From CBDUBS01 sp965365445 (GTDB lineage Bacteria; Bacteroidota; Rhodothermia; Rhodothermales; DASSAV01), in contig CBDUBS010000049.1 of the NCBI GenBank assembly GCA_965365445.1, positions 1-22,146 on the forward strand: a DNA stretch of 22,146 nucleotides. The letters run 5' to 3'. Each line of letters starts with the position of its first letter. Position 1 is the first letter of the stretch. Below the pieces are notes generated by a model that was not told the origin of the DNA, ran no database searches, and saw nothing but the letters and a program-made list of their open reading frames with translations. Positions 1 to 8,042 of the stretch are shown in pieces. Position numbers and translations under genes: made by a program.

Positions 1-2831
1 AAGCCATGATCCTCATGCTTTCGAGCCACAACATCCTCAGCCCGGCGCACGGCGGGCCTGTAACGGTTCCCAGCCAGGACATGGTGCTAGGTCTGTATTA
101 CATGACCAAGGCCCGCACCGGAGCGAAAGGAGAAGGCAGCTACTTCGCCGACATGAAGCAGGTTCGGCAGGCGTTCGATCAGAAAATCGTAGACCTGCAC
201 GCCAAGATTCAGCTCCGGATGGAAGATGGAAGCCGGCTGGAAACGACTGTCGGGCGCGTTCTGTTCAACGAGATCGTACCGGAAGGCGTCCCCTTCCTGA
301 ACGAAGTGCTCACCAAAAAGAGCCTCCGGATCATCATTACCCGGGTGTTCAAGGCGGCGGGATTCGCGCAGACCTCCCGGTTCCTGGACGACATCAAACG
401 CCTCGGTTTCGAACGCGCCACTACGGGCGGCCTGACGTTTTCGCTGTCGGATATCGTCGTGCCGGATGCCAAGCAGCAGCTCATCGAAGGGGCGACCCGG
501 GAAGTGGAAAAAGCCCGCTCCAACTGGGCCGGCGGCTTCATCACGGAGAACGAGCGCTACAACCAGGTCATCGATATCTGGACCAGGACCAACAATCAGG
601 TATCCGAAGTCCTTTTCGACACCCTGCGTAAGGATCGTGAGGGATTCAATGCCATCTTCATGATGGCCGACTCCGGCGCTCGCGGCTCGAAGGAGCAGAT
701 ACGGCAGCTTGGCGGTATGCGCGGCCTGATGGCCAAACCGCAAAAAAGCCTCGTTGGGAATGCCAACGAGATCATCGAGAACCCGATCATTTCCAACTTC
801 AAGGAAGGGCTCTCGGTGCTCGAGTACTTTATTTCCACGCACGGCGCCCGTAAGGGTCTCGCGGATACCGCCCTTAAAACGGCCGACGCCGGATACCTGA
901 CACGCCGCCTCGTGGACGTGGCCCAGGATGTTACGGTCACCCAGAACGATTGCGGCACGCTTCGCGGCATCAAGATAGCGGCGCTGAAGGATAATGAGGA
1001 CGTAGTCGAGCCGCTGGCCGACCGCATTCTCGGGCGAGTCTCGGTGCACGACGTGTACGATCCACTGGATGGCGACATCATCGTGGCCGCCAACGAACTC
1101 ATCGAGGAAGAAACCGCCCGGCGTATCTCCGAGACGTCCATCGAGGAAGTCGAAATTCGGTCGGTGCTCACCTGTGAAGCCCGGCGGGGCGTTTGCGCCC
1201 TCTGCTACGGAAGAAACCTGGCTACGGGTCGGCTCGTGGAGGTTGGTGAAGCCGTAGGGGTCGTGGCGGCGCAATCCATCGGCGAGCCGGGTACGCAGCT
1301 TACCCTGCGAACCTTCCACATCGGTGGCGCGGCCAGCCGCATCTCGGCCGAAAGCACACTAAAAACGAAGTTTGCCGGCCTCGTTCGGTTCGAGAACCTG
1401 CGCACGGTAAAACTTGAGGAAGACGACGATACGAGGGAAGTCGTGCTCTCGCGGCAGGGCGAAATCCGCGTGTTCGATCCGAAAGAGGATGGCCGCCTGC
1501 TTCAGACGTACGTTATTCCGTACGGTGCGGAAGTAACGGTGGAGGACGGCAGCCACATCGAAAAGGATCAGGTGCTCGCCATCTGGGATCCGTACAACAG
1601 CGTCATCCTCTCCGAAGTGACCGGGTCGATTTCGTTCCAGGACGTCATCGAAAACGGTACCTACCGCGACGAGTCCGACGACCAGACGGGGTACAAGGAA
1701 AAGGTCATTATCGAAAGCCGCGACCGCACGGTTACTCCGGCCATCCTCATCACCTCGGATATGGGCAGCATGAGGGAGTATCCTCTCCCCGTTCGCGCCC
1801 GCATCCAGGTTGACGCCGGAGACGTGGTGCAGGCCGGCCAGATCATCGCGAAAATACCGCGTCAGTCGGCGAAAACCCGCGACATCACGGGCGGCCTCCC
1901 GCGCGTGACCGAGTTGTTTGAGGCGCGCACCCCGACCGATCCGGCTGTGGTGAGCGAGATCGACGGCGCGGTCAGCTTCGGCGGCCGCAAGCGCGGCGCG
2001 CAGGAAGTAATCGTGACCAGCCGCGACGGCGTGCTTTCGAAGTCGTATCTGGTGCCTCTCTCGAAGCACCTGCTCGTCCACGCGAACGATTTCGTACGGG
2101 CGGGTGAGGCGCTCTCGGACGGCCAGGTATCTCCGCAGGACATCCTGAGCATTCTGGGACCGAACGCCGTGCAGGAGTATCTGGTGAACGAAGTGCAGGA
2201 AGTGTACCGTCTCCAGGGCGTAACGATCAACGATAAGCACATCGAGGTCATCGTTCGGCAGATGATGCAGAAGGTCCGTGTCCAGGATCCGGGGGATACG
2301 TTCCTGCTCGAACAGGACGTCATCGACCGCTTCATCCTGGAGGAAATGAACGACGAACTCTCGGATAAATTCGTGGTGACGGAAATCGGCGACTCCGGAC
2401 TGCGCCTCGCACAGGTCGTAGACCGCAGGCGGCTCCGTGAGGTCAACTCCGACATGAAGCGCCGCGACCTTCGTCAGATCGAGGTTCGGGATGCGCAACT
2501 GGCCGTGGCGGAACCCATACTACTGGGTATCACTTCGGCGGCGCTCTCGACGGATTCGTTCATGTCGGCCGCATCCTTCCAGGAGACTACGAAGGTGCTG
2601 ACCGATGCCGCCATCAGCGCCAAGTCCGATCCGTTGTACGGCCTGAAGGAGAATGTAATCGTAGGCCATCTGATACCGGCCGGGACGGGTCAGCGACGGT
2701 ACTCGGATCTGGTTGTGGGTTCGAAGAAGGAACTCGCCGAGCTGCAAGCCGCACTCGGACGACGCCTGGATACGATCCATGCAGGCGACGGCGCCGAAGA
2801 CGGCGAGACCGAGTCGGTCGGTTTCCGTTGA
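1..2831 (+). CDS. rpoC: DNA-directed RNA polymerase subunit beta' (RpoC), C-terminal part; 5' end outside window
   Basis: This is the largest catalytic subunit of RNA polymerase. The frame is open from the first base, so the N-terminal part, including the catalytic NADFDGD loop that normally lies just upstream, is missing. Numbering from the Met at base 6, the fragment has an NILSPAHG-type segment at 9-17, the MMADSGARGS segment near 219-228, the bridge helix near 259-295, and four zinc-binding cysteines at C316, C390, C397 and C400, with the same spacing as E. coli C814/C888/C895/C898. Trigger-loop helix residues LTLRTFHIGG lie near 432-441. Roughly 175 residues of barrel-like sequence separate them from DITGGLPRV near 626-634. 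This is an SI3-type insertion as in Gram-negative polymerases. rpoB is expected upstream but lies outside the window. The gene ends in TGA, followed at once by a strong terminator. Confidence 0.98.
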   Translation, partial: AMILMLSSHNILSPAHGGPVTVPSQDMVLGLYYMTKARTGAKGEGSYFADMKQVRQAFDQKIVDLHAKIQLRMEDGSRLETTVGRVLFNEIVPEGVPFLNEVLTKKSLRIIITRVFKAAGFAQTSRFLDDIKRLGFERATTGGLTFSLSDIVVPDAKQQLIEGATREVEKARSNWAGGFITENERYNQVIDIWTRTNNQVSEVLFDTLRKDREGFNAIFMMADSGARGSKEQIRQLGGMRGLMAKPQKSLVGNANEIIENPIISNFKEGLSVLEYFISTHGARKGLADTALKTADAGYLTRRLVDVAQDVTVTQNDCGTLRGIKIAALKDNEDVVEPLADRILGRVSVHDVYDPLDGDIIVAANELIEEETARRISETSIEEVEIRSVLTCEARRGVCALCYGRNLATGRLVEVGEAVGVVAAQSIGEPGTQLTLRTFHIGGAASRISAESTLKTKFAGLVRFENLRTVKLEEDDDTREVVLSRQGEIRVFDPKEDGRLLQTYVIPYGAEVTVEDGSHIEKDQVLAIWDPYNSVILSEVTGSISFQDVIENGTYRDESDDQTGYKEKVIIESRDRTVTPAILITSDMGSMREYPLPVRARIQVDAGDVVQAGQIIAKIPRQSAKTRDITGGLPRVTELFEARTPTDPAVVSEIDGAVSFGGRKRGAQEVIVTSRDGVLSKSYLVPLSKHLLVHANDFVRAGEALSDGQVSPQDILSILGPNAVQEYLVNEVQEVYRLQGVTINDKHIEVIVRQMMQKVRVQDPGDTFLLEQDVIDRFILEEMNDELSDKFVVTEIGDSGLRLAQVVDRRRLREVNSDMKRRDLRQIEVRDAQLAVAEPILLGITSAALSTDSFMSAASFQETTKVLTDAAISAKSDPLYGLKENVIVGHLIPAGTGQRRYSDLVVGSKKELAELQAALGRRLDTIHAGDGAEDGETESVGFR

Positions 2832-2849
2832 ACCGGATGATTCCGATGC

Positions 2850-2890
2850 AACCCCGGCCCGGTTCTCATCGGGCCGGGGTTGTTTGTTTT
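2850..2890 (+). terminator. Rho-independent terminator of rpoC
   Basis: A perfect 11-bp inverted repeat has arms at 2850-2860 (AACCCCGGCCC) and 2871-2881 (GGGCCGGGGTT) around a 10-base loop. One further C-G pair flanks it on the outside. A T-rich tract (about 2881-2890) follows. It starts 19 bases after the rpoC stop codon and faces the convergent pepT gene, so it probably also insulates the two. Confidence 0.92.
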
Positions 2891-2899
2891 CCTCCCTGT

Positions 2900-4141
2900 C
2901 TAGCCCTTACTGCCCCAAACGCCGACCAGCGTGCGGGTAAAGGCAAGAGCACGCTCCAGGTTTTGCACCGTATTCCACTCGAACCGGCTATGAAAGTCGA
3001 ATCCGCCGGTGAACACGTTCGGAGTGGGCAGCCCACGCTCCGATAGCCGCGATCCGTCCGTACCGCCGCGTATGGATTCCTCACGGAGCGTAAATCCCAT
3101 GATCCGGGCGGCTTCGTGAGCATAGTCTATCACCCGTCGATCTCGTTCCTCGATGTACCGACGCATGTTTCGGTACTGATCGCGTATCTCCAACCCGATC
3201 CCGGCTCCCGGATAGCGCAAGCGCATCCATTCCACGATGCTCGTCAGGGTGCTTTTGCGGCGCGCCATGCCTTCCTCGGTAAAATCCCGCAGCAGGATTT
3301 TTACGCTGCATGTTGTCGGCTCGCCGCCGGTAAGGGTGTGCGGGTGGAAATAGCCCTCTCGCTCCGATGTGGTTTCCGGGGCTTCCGCTTGAGGAAGGGC
3401 CGCCACGATTTCCGAAACGATGCGGAGTGCATTTACCATCACGCCTTTCGCGTATCCGGGATGCACCATGACGCCTCGTACAGACACGGTGGCTTCGGCT
3501 GCGTGAAACGTTTCCGACGACAGGGTATCGACGTCGCTGCCGTCGAGGGTGTACGCCGCGTGGGCGCCAAGTTGCTCCAGATCGAGGTGATCGACGCCGC
3601 GACCGATCTCCTCGTCGATCGTGAAACAGAGCTTCAAGGGGGGACGCGGGGCCGTATCGGATAATAAATCCTCCGCGAGCTGCATTATAATGGCAACACC
3701 GGCTTTGTCGTCGCTGCCGAGCAGCGTGGAGCCGTCGCTCGTAATCAGGTCGTGCCCGATGTGCCGGAGTAACGCAGGCTGCTGGGCCGGATCGAGCGTG
3801 ACCGAGGGGTCGCCGGGCAACCGGATGACGCCGCCCTCATACGCCTCATGCACGAGCGGCCGGACGTGCGCCCCGGGCTCGTCCGGTGACGTATCCATGT
3901 GGGCCAGCAGTGCAACAACCGTAGAACCGTCGTACGAAACCGGCGGCAGCGTGGCCGTTACGTACCCGTACGTGTCCATGGAGGCGTCCGGAAGGCCCAT
4001 TTCCTGCAATTCGTTCAACAGGATGCGGGCGAGATCCAACTGGCCCTCGGAGGAAGGAACCGCAGTCGAATCCGGATCGGATCGGGTGTCGATCCGGACG
4101 TAGCGCAAAAAGCGTCGGGCTACCGGGGGGAGGGTTTTCAT
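2900..4141 (-). CDS. pepT: Peptidase T (tripeptide aminopeptidase, M20B family)
   Basis: Cytosolic zinc aminopeptidase that releases the N-terminal residue from tripeptides during peptide turnover. The 413-residue product has the usual family length. The di-zinc ligands expected from E. coli PepT are visible: H81 and D83 in AHMDTSPD, D144 in LGSDDKAG, E177/E178 in IDEEIGRG, D200 in YTLDGSD and H384 in FTGGFDFHSRFEW. The lid/dimerisation domain occupies about 210-325, with the substrate-contacting GGTDGSRLSERGLPTPN segment near 359-375. No signal peptide is visible. The gene converges on rpoC, and its stop lies just beyond the rpoC terminator. Its start faces a 125-bp region shared with the divergent DUF4097 gene. 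No operon partner is visible, so it is probably monocistronic. Confidence 0.96.
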   Translation of the reverse strand: MKTLPPVARRFLRYVRIDTRSDPDSTAVPSSEGQLDLARILLNELQEMGLPDASMDTYGYVTATLPPVSYDGSTVVALLAHMDTSPDEPGAHVRPLVHEAYEGGVIRLPGDPSVTLDPAQQPALLRHIGHDLITSDGSTLLGSDDKAGVAIIMQLAEDLLSDTAPRPPLKLCFTIDEEIGRGVDHLDLEQLGAHAAYTLDGSDVDTLSSETFHAAEATVSVRGVMVHPGYAKGVMVNALRIVSEIVAALPQAEAPETTSEREGYFHPHTLTGGEPTTCSVKILLRDFTEEGMARRKSTLTSIVEWMRLRYPGAGIGLEIRDQYRNMRRYIEERDRRVIDYAHEAARIMGFTLREESIRGGTDGSRLSERGLPTPNVFTGGFDFHSRFEWNTVQNLERALAFTRTLVGVWGSKG

Positions 4142-4167
4142 CGTAGTGAACCAACGACTGTAAACTA

Positions 4168-4199
4168 TTCGAGAAGCAATCCTGAAAATGGTATCTTCG
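4168..4199 (+). promoter_or_regulatory. Candidate Bacteroidota-type promoter for the DUF4097 gene
   Basis: TTCG at 4168-4171 is followed after 20 bases by TATCTTCG at 4192-4199. This is close to the TTTG (-33) and TAnnTTTG (-7) elements with 19-21 base spacing known for the Bacteroidota primary sigma factor; each box has one mismatch. Transcription would start near 4206, giving a leader of about 60 bases before the ATG at 4267. A matching promoter for pepT in the opposite direction was not clear. Confidence 0.5.
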
Positions 4200-4266
4200 C
4201 GGGCTGTATTGTAACCCGAGCGGCTTTAATCCGTAACCGGGATATGAAGATAACCGATAGATCCCT

Positions 4267-5178
4267 ATGGTGACCAAACGTATCCTCCTGCGAGCCGCCT
4301 TTTTCGTGCTGGCCTTCTCCGTTTCAGGGCGCGGTGTAATGGCCGGAGATGTGGAGGACGTTCGGGATGTCATAAAGAAAAGTTTCAAGGTGCAGTCGGG
4401 CGGCACCCTGTATCTCGACGCCGATCAGGGTGAGATCGAAATCGTCACCCGGCGCAGCAATGAAGTGCTCGTCGAGATTCAAATGACCGTCAACGTGGAC
4501 GACCGCGAGCAGGCCAAACGAGTGCTCGAAGGTTATCGCCCCGATTTCGAGCAGCGCGGCAATAATATTTTTGTGCGGTCTCAGTACGAGGAGCAGGAGC
4601 GTGGGAGGTGGGGCAAATGGCGCAACGCTGCCCGCCTGTCTATCCGGATTACCGTTCAGGTTCCGGAGCGCTACAACATCGATTTTGCTTCCGGAATGGG
4701 CCGCGTTTCTATCGGCAGCCTCGATGGAAACGTCTACGGCCGCACCGGGCAGGGCAGCATCTCCACGGGTCGGGTCACCGGATCGATCGATGTGACTTCG
4801 GGTACGGGCAACATCGACGTATACGGAGCCGGAGCAGGGGCAAAGGTTACCACCGGCGCCGGAAACATCCTCCTCCGGAATATCGACGGACAGATTACCG
4901 CCACGACCGGGGCCGGTGACATAACGGCTGAAATCTCAGCCCAGCCGCGCGAAAACTCACGCATTACCACAGGTGCGGGAAGCGTTCACGTCGCGGTAAA
5001 TGAGGGTATCCGTCTGGATGTGGATGCCGTTACGAGCGTCGGCAGCGCCGATACCGACCTGCCCCTGAGCGTTTCCGGGAAATGGATGGGTAAAACCATA
5101 GAGGGCCGGCTGAACGGCGGCGGCCCCCAGTTGCACATGCGCGTCGGATTCGGCAACGTCAGCATCAAGCGCCTCTAA
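4267..5178 (+). CDS. Secreted DUF4097-family protein with a beta-solenoid repeat domain
   Basis: The 303-residue product starts with a Sec signal peptide (charged MVTKR, hydrophobic core 6-20, probable cleavage after VMA at residue 26), so it is exported to the periplasm or cell surface. The C-terminal half carries a regular glycine-rich repeat of the form TxGxGxI: near 141, 159, 177, 195, 213 and 234, that is four steps of 18 residues and one of 21, with a degenerate copy near 256 and a last one at 293. This is the signature of the DUF4097 'putative adhesin' beta-helix domain. The biochemical role is unknown; 'adhesin' is only the family label. It is transcribed alone from a divergent promoter and converges on the amidinohydrolase gene, with 19 bp between their stop codons. 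Confidence 0.85.
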   Translation: MVTKRILLRAAFFVLAFSVSGRGVMAGDVEDVRDVIKKSFKVQSGGTLYLDADQGEIEIVTRRSNEVLVEIQMTVNVDDREQAKRVLEGYRPDFEQRGNNIFVRSQYEEQERGRWGKWRNAARLSIRITVQVPERYNIDFASGMGRVSIGSLDGNVYGRTGQGSISTGRVTGSIDVTSGTGNIDVYGAGAGAKVTTGAGNILLRNIDGQITATTGAGDITAEISAQPRENSRITTGAGSVHVAVNEGIRLDVDAVTSVGSADTDLPLSVSGKWMGKTIEGRLNGGGPQLHMRVGFGNVSIKRL

Positions 5179-5197
5179 CGTTCGCTGCGGGCGCAAA

Positions 5198-6097
5198 CTA
5201 CCAGAACATCAGTTTCAGGCAGAACACGGATCCGCCCGCTTTGATGAATTCGCTCGTATCGACCTCGATCGGGTTGAAACCGGCTTCACGCAAGAAAGCG
5301 CTGGTAACGGGGTTGCCTTTCTGGATGATGACGTTCTTGTCGTCAGGGCAATGCGCGTTGCAAGCGAACCCTTCTTTTGCTTCCTTCTCCGGCGCTTCGA
5401 GGATGCGGGAGAAGAACCTGCCTATCAGAGCGAGGCCCTCCGGTTCGAACGCGCCGGGGTACACCAGCACCGTGTCTTTGTTCAGCACCGAGAAACACGT
5501 ATCCAGATGGTAGAAGTATGGATCGTTGAGGCGTAAGGCGAGCACATCTACCCCCAGTAATTCCGATAGGGCCGGATAGGCCTCCGGCGAGGTCCGAAAA
5601 CCATACCCGCCCCACAGCAGATAGCGGCCCGGATGCCAGATTGCATCGCCCATGCCTTCAAACGTCAGGTCCGGATCGGCAGGCAGTTCTTTGGTCTGGT
5701 ATCCCTGCGCCCGGAAATACCCGGCCACGTGCTCCACCTCCGGGCGGCGCTCCGGCGCGTGCATCCGGCTCAGCACGACACCCCTCGTTCCGTCTGTCGG
5801 GAGGTAGTACGGAAGGGTCTGGTTCGCGCAAAAAACCATGTCCGGAAGCCCCTTCTCGCCCCGTGCAAAGCCCGGCTGAAACCCCAGCGACTCGTAAACG
5901 CCCTGGAGACGGGACCACTGCCGCGCCGCCTCCGACTTGTTGACCTGCCCGACGTACCCCTTCATATGAGGGTTTATGACGTACTGGACATCAAAAAAAT
6001 CGGCCGTCACGAACAAAGCCCTACCGGGGCGCGGTATGGCCCGCCGATTCGTAAGCTCGAAGTCGATCTCTGCTGCCGACGTATAAACGCGCGCCAT
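5198..6097 (-). CDS. DDAH/arginine deiminase-like guanidine-modifying hydrolase (amidinotransferase superfamily)
   Basis: A 299-residue member of the pentein-fold superfamily, which includes dimethylarginine dimethylaminohydrolase, arginine deiminase and amidinotransferases. The expected catalytic pieces are visible: PDMVFCAN (85-92) with substrate-binding D86, the FEGMGDAIWHPGR segment (146-158), the catalytic His in YHLDTCFSV (H197) and a C-terminal catalytic Cys in GGSVFC (C293). No signal peptide is seen, so it is cytosolic. The start is well set: a GAGGTG Shine-Dalgarno lies two bases before the ATG. It is the last gene of the gap-pgk-DUF1353 cluster, six bases after the upstream stop, so it is probably co-transcribed with DUF1353. 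Its substrate (a methylated arginine, arginine or another guanidine) cannot be told from the sequence. No arc or arg genes adjoin it. Confidence 0.85.
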   Translation of the reverse strand: MARVYTSAAEIDFELTNRRAIPRPGRALFVTADFFDVQYVINPHMKGYVGQVNKSEAARQWSRLQGVYESLGFQPGFARGEKGLPDMVFCANQTLPYYLPTDGTRGVVLSRMHAPERRPEVEHVAGYFRAQGYQTKELPADPDLTFEGMGDAIWHPGRYLLWGGYGFRTSPEAYPALSELLGVDVLALRLNDPYFYHLDTCFSVLNKDTVLVYPGAFEPEGLALIGRFFSRILEAPEKEAKEGFACNAHCPDDKNVIIQKGNPVTSAFLREAGFNPIEVDTSEFIKAGGSVFCLKLMFW

Positions 6098-6103
6098 AAC
6101 ACC

Positions 6104-6592
6104 TCACGAATGGGTTTCTTCTGCAATCGCCAGGTCAGGGCCGAATGTGGCCGACCGGCCTTCCCAGACCGCCTCGCCGAAAAGCCGGACTGCCGCGTAG
6201 GCCGACCTCCAACGCCAGCTCCACACGCCCTCCTGCTTCATGATTCGCTTGAAAACCCTGTCTGCTTCTTTGCGCGTGTACGTGCGAGGAGGCACGACCG
6301 CTCCGGGACCGGGGTTTCCCTGATACCGATACAAGAAGTCGTGCACGAGCGGCGCCGCAATGGAAAGTTCGAACGGGGCGATGATCCACCAGAGCGGACG
6401 GGGAATGGAAGCCAGATCGAATGTAAACCCCCTGGGAATGGTAATGCGGAACGGTTTATCCCAGTAGCTGTACGGTTGTTCGAGCCTCCATTTGCGCTCC
6501 GCCGTCAGGTAGGTAACCACGGGCGGAGCCAGATTCGATTCCGGGATGGTAACCGGGTCCTGGTGTAAATGTAGCGCTTCTTCCGGCGCCAT
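6104..6592 (-). CDS. DUF1353 family protein
   Basis: A 162-residue protein from the ATG at 6592. The DUF1353 hallmarks are clear: GFTFDLASIPRPLWW (55-69), APLVHDFLY (80-88) and a later RKEADRVFKRIM helix (107-118). The family occurs in phages and bacteria, and its function is unknown to me. The frame stays open to an ATG at 6724 that overlaps the pgk stop (ATGA), which would give 206 residues. I prefer 6592 because the extra 44 residues are low-quality Arg/Ser-rich sequence and the DNA encoding them contains a perfect 15-bp inverted repeat that looks like a pgk 3' hairpin. The longer form with translational coupling to pgk remains possible. The gene is followed after six bases by the amidinohydrolase gene, so the two are probably co-transcribed. 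Confidence 0.8.
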   Translation of the reverse strand: MAPEEALHLHQDPVTIPESNLAPPVVTYLTAERKWRLEQPYSYWDKPFRITIPRGFTFDLASIPRPLWWIIAPFELSIAAPLVHDFLYRYQGNPGPGAVVPPRTYTRKEADRVFKRIMKQEGVWSWRWRSAYAAVRLFGEAVWEGRSATFGPDLAIAEETHS

Positions 6593-6665
6593 GATGCGTA
6601 CCTGTTTGCGCGTTGAACCGCTCCGGTGAAAGCCGTCGGCCTGCGCAGCCGAAACGAAACGTACC

Positions 6666-6711
6666 CTACGGTGCGTGAGGCTGCCTTTCCGCCGTTCCTC
6701 ACGCACCGTAG
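6666..6711 (-). terminator. Perfect 15-bp inverted repeat after pgk (possible terminator or 3' hairpin)
   Basis: The arms at 6666-6680 (CTACGGTGCGTGAGG) and 6697-6711 (CCTCACGCACCGTAG) are fully complementary around a 16-base spacer. On the minus strand the hairpin begins about 10 bases after the pgk stop codon. The bases after it are only moderately T-rich (GGTACGTTTCGTTTC), so it is not a classical intrinsic terminator. It could be a weak or partial terminator, an RNA-stability hairpin, or a protein-binding palindrome. Confidence 0.7.
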
Positions 6712-6720
6712 CGCGTATGG

Positions 6721-7917
6721 TCATTTCTCGCTAAGCGCGGCTACGCCGGGCAGGGTAATGCCCTCCAGGAATTCCAGCATGGCGCCGCCTCCCGTCGAGA
6801 CGTGGCTCACACGGTCCTCGTAGCCTGCCTGGCTGATGGCCGCCACGGAGTCGCCGCCGCCGACGACCGTCAGAGCGCCTTTATCGGTCGCTTCGGCCAG
6901 CGTCTCCGCAATGGCAAAGGTGCCTCCGGCATAGTTCGGCATTTCGAACACGCCCATAGGTCCGTTCCATACGATGGTTTTGGCGCCCAGAAGCGTCTCG
7001 CGATAGCTGGCCATGCTGGCCGGGCCGATATCGAGGCCCATCTTACCCTGCGGAATATCGCCGTCTGCCACATGGTGCTCGGCCTCGTTACTGAACTCGG
7101 CCGCCACGATGTGATCCGTCGGGAGCTTTATTTTTCCGCCGGCGCGCTCGTAGAGGTCTTTCGCGACATCCAGCTTGTCGTCCTCCACGCGCGAGGCCCC
7201 TACCTCGTGGCCGAGCGCTTTCAGGAACGTATAACTCATGGCCCCCCCGATGAGCAGGGTATCCACCTGCTTCAACAGCGACTCGATGACGCCGATTTTG
7301 TCCGACACTTTGGCGCCGCCCAGCACGCCGACAAACGGATGCTCCGGCGACTCCAGCACCCGCGAGAGGTATTCCACTTCCTTCTGCAACAGAAAGCCCA
7401 TAGCGGATTGCTTCACGAACCGGGTAACGCCTTCCGTGGACGAATGGGCCCGGTGCGCCGACCCGAAAGCGTCGTTTACGTAAACGTCGGCCAGTTCGCC
7501 GAGCTGCCGGGAAATCTGTTCGTCGTTCTTGGTTTCACCGCCGAGGAAACGGGTATTCTCCAGCAGCAATACACCGCCCGGAGGTAATTTCTCGATGGCC
7601 GCTTTCACGGCGTCGCCGGTAGTCTCCTGTACGAACGCCACGGGTGCACCGATGAGGGTTTTCAGATATTCGGCTACGGGAGCGAGGCTATACTTCGGGT
7701 CCGGACCACCTTTCGGGCGGCCCAGATGGCTCATCAGAATGGCTTTGCCCCCCGCTTCGGTAATGGCTCGGATGGTAGGCAGCGCCGCGCGGATGCGTGT
7801 GTCGTCCGATACCTGCTGCGCTCCGTCGTCGCCTTGCTTGAGTGGAACGTTGAAGTCTACACGGACCAGGACGCGCTTACCCTCCAGGGAAAGATCGCCG
7901 ATCGTCAGTTTGTTCAT
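6721..7917 (-). CDS. pgk: Phosphoglycerate kinase
   Basis: Glycolytic enzyme that transfers phosphate from 1,3-bisphosphoglycerate to ADP. The 398-residue product starting MNKLTIGDLSLEG has the normal family length. The N-domain substrate motifs RVDFNVP (19-25) and SHLGRPKG (63-70), the ENTRF and NDAFGSAHRAHSS segments, the interdomain LGGAKVSDKI, the nucleotide-binding WNGPMGVFE and the C-terminal GGGDS and STGGGAMLE motifs are all present. The frame is open 84 codons further upstream, but that part runs over the gap-pgk spacer and its hairpin and has no family similarity, so the ATG at 7917 is chosen. It follows gap by 125 bp on the same strand, in the common gap-pgk order. A terminator between the two may make pgk expression depend on read-through or on an unseen promoter. 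Confidence 0.97.
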   Translation of the reverse strand: MNKLTIGDLSLEGKRVLVRVDFNVPLKQGDDGAQQVSDDTRIRAALPTIRAITEAGGKAILMSHLGRPKGGPDPKYSLAPVAEYLKTLIGAPVAFVQETTGDAVKAAIEKLPPGGVLLLENTRFLGGETKNDEQISRQLGELADVYVNDAFGSAHRAHSSTEGVTRFVKQSAMGFLLQKEVEYLSRVLESPEHPFVGVLGGAKVSDKIGVIESLLKQVDTLLIGGAMSYTFLKALGHEVGASRVEDDKLDVAKDLYERAGGKIKLPTDHIVAAEFSNEAEHHVADGDIPQGKMGLDIGPASMASYRETLLGAKTIVWNGPMGVFEMPNYAGGTFAIAETLAEATDKGALTVVGGGDSVAAISQAGYEDRVSHVSTGGGAMLEFLEGITLPGVAALSEK

Positions 7918-7972
7918 GGTGATACCGATTTCGATGGGTGAAACGGAATGGATGAATCCACACGCTCCCATA

Positions 7973-8015
7973 CGAAAAAAGGGAGAACAGAGCAGGCTCC
8001 ATCCTCCCTTTTTCG
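7973..8015 (-). terminator. Intrinsic terminator between gap and pgk (bidirectional shape)
   Basis: On the minus strand a stem of about 10 bp is formed by CGAAAAAGGGAG (8015 to about 8004) pairing with CTCCC plus a run of six T (7985 to 7975), around an 18-base loop. The core is GGGAG/CTCCC followed by T6, a typical rho-independent terminator for transcripts leaving gap. The arms are A/T-rich at the base, so it could also act on the plus strand. A second tight hairpin, AAGCCC-loop-GGGCTT (8030-8044), straddles the gap stop codon 15 bases earlier in the transcript. Confidence 0.75.
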
Positions 8016-8042
8016 ATGGGAATACGATAAAGCCCGCCGGGC

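Noticed and set aside
87..2498. Long open frames on the minus strand opposite rpoC (410 and 379 codons)
   Set aside because: They are antisense shadows of a clearly conserved gene in GC-rich DNA. Their translations are Arg/His/Asp-rich without any domain, and rpoC explains the codon pattern.
5179..5197. Possible small hairpin between the convergent DUF4097 and amidinohydrolase genes
   Set aside because: Only about six pairs including a wobble, with no T tract, so it is too weak to call a terminator.
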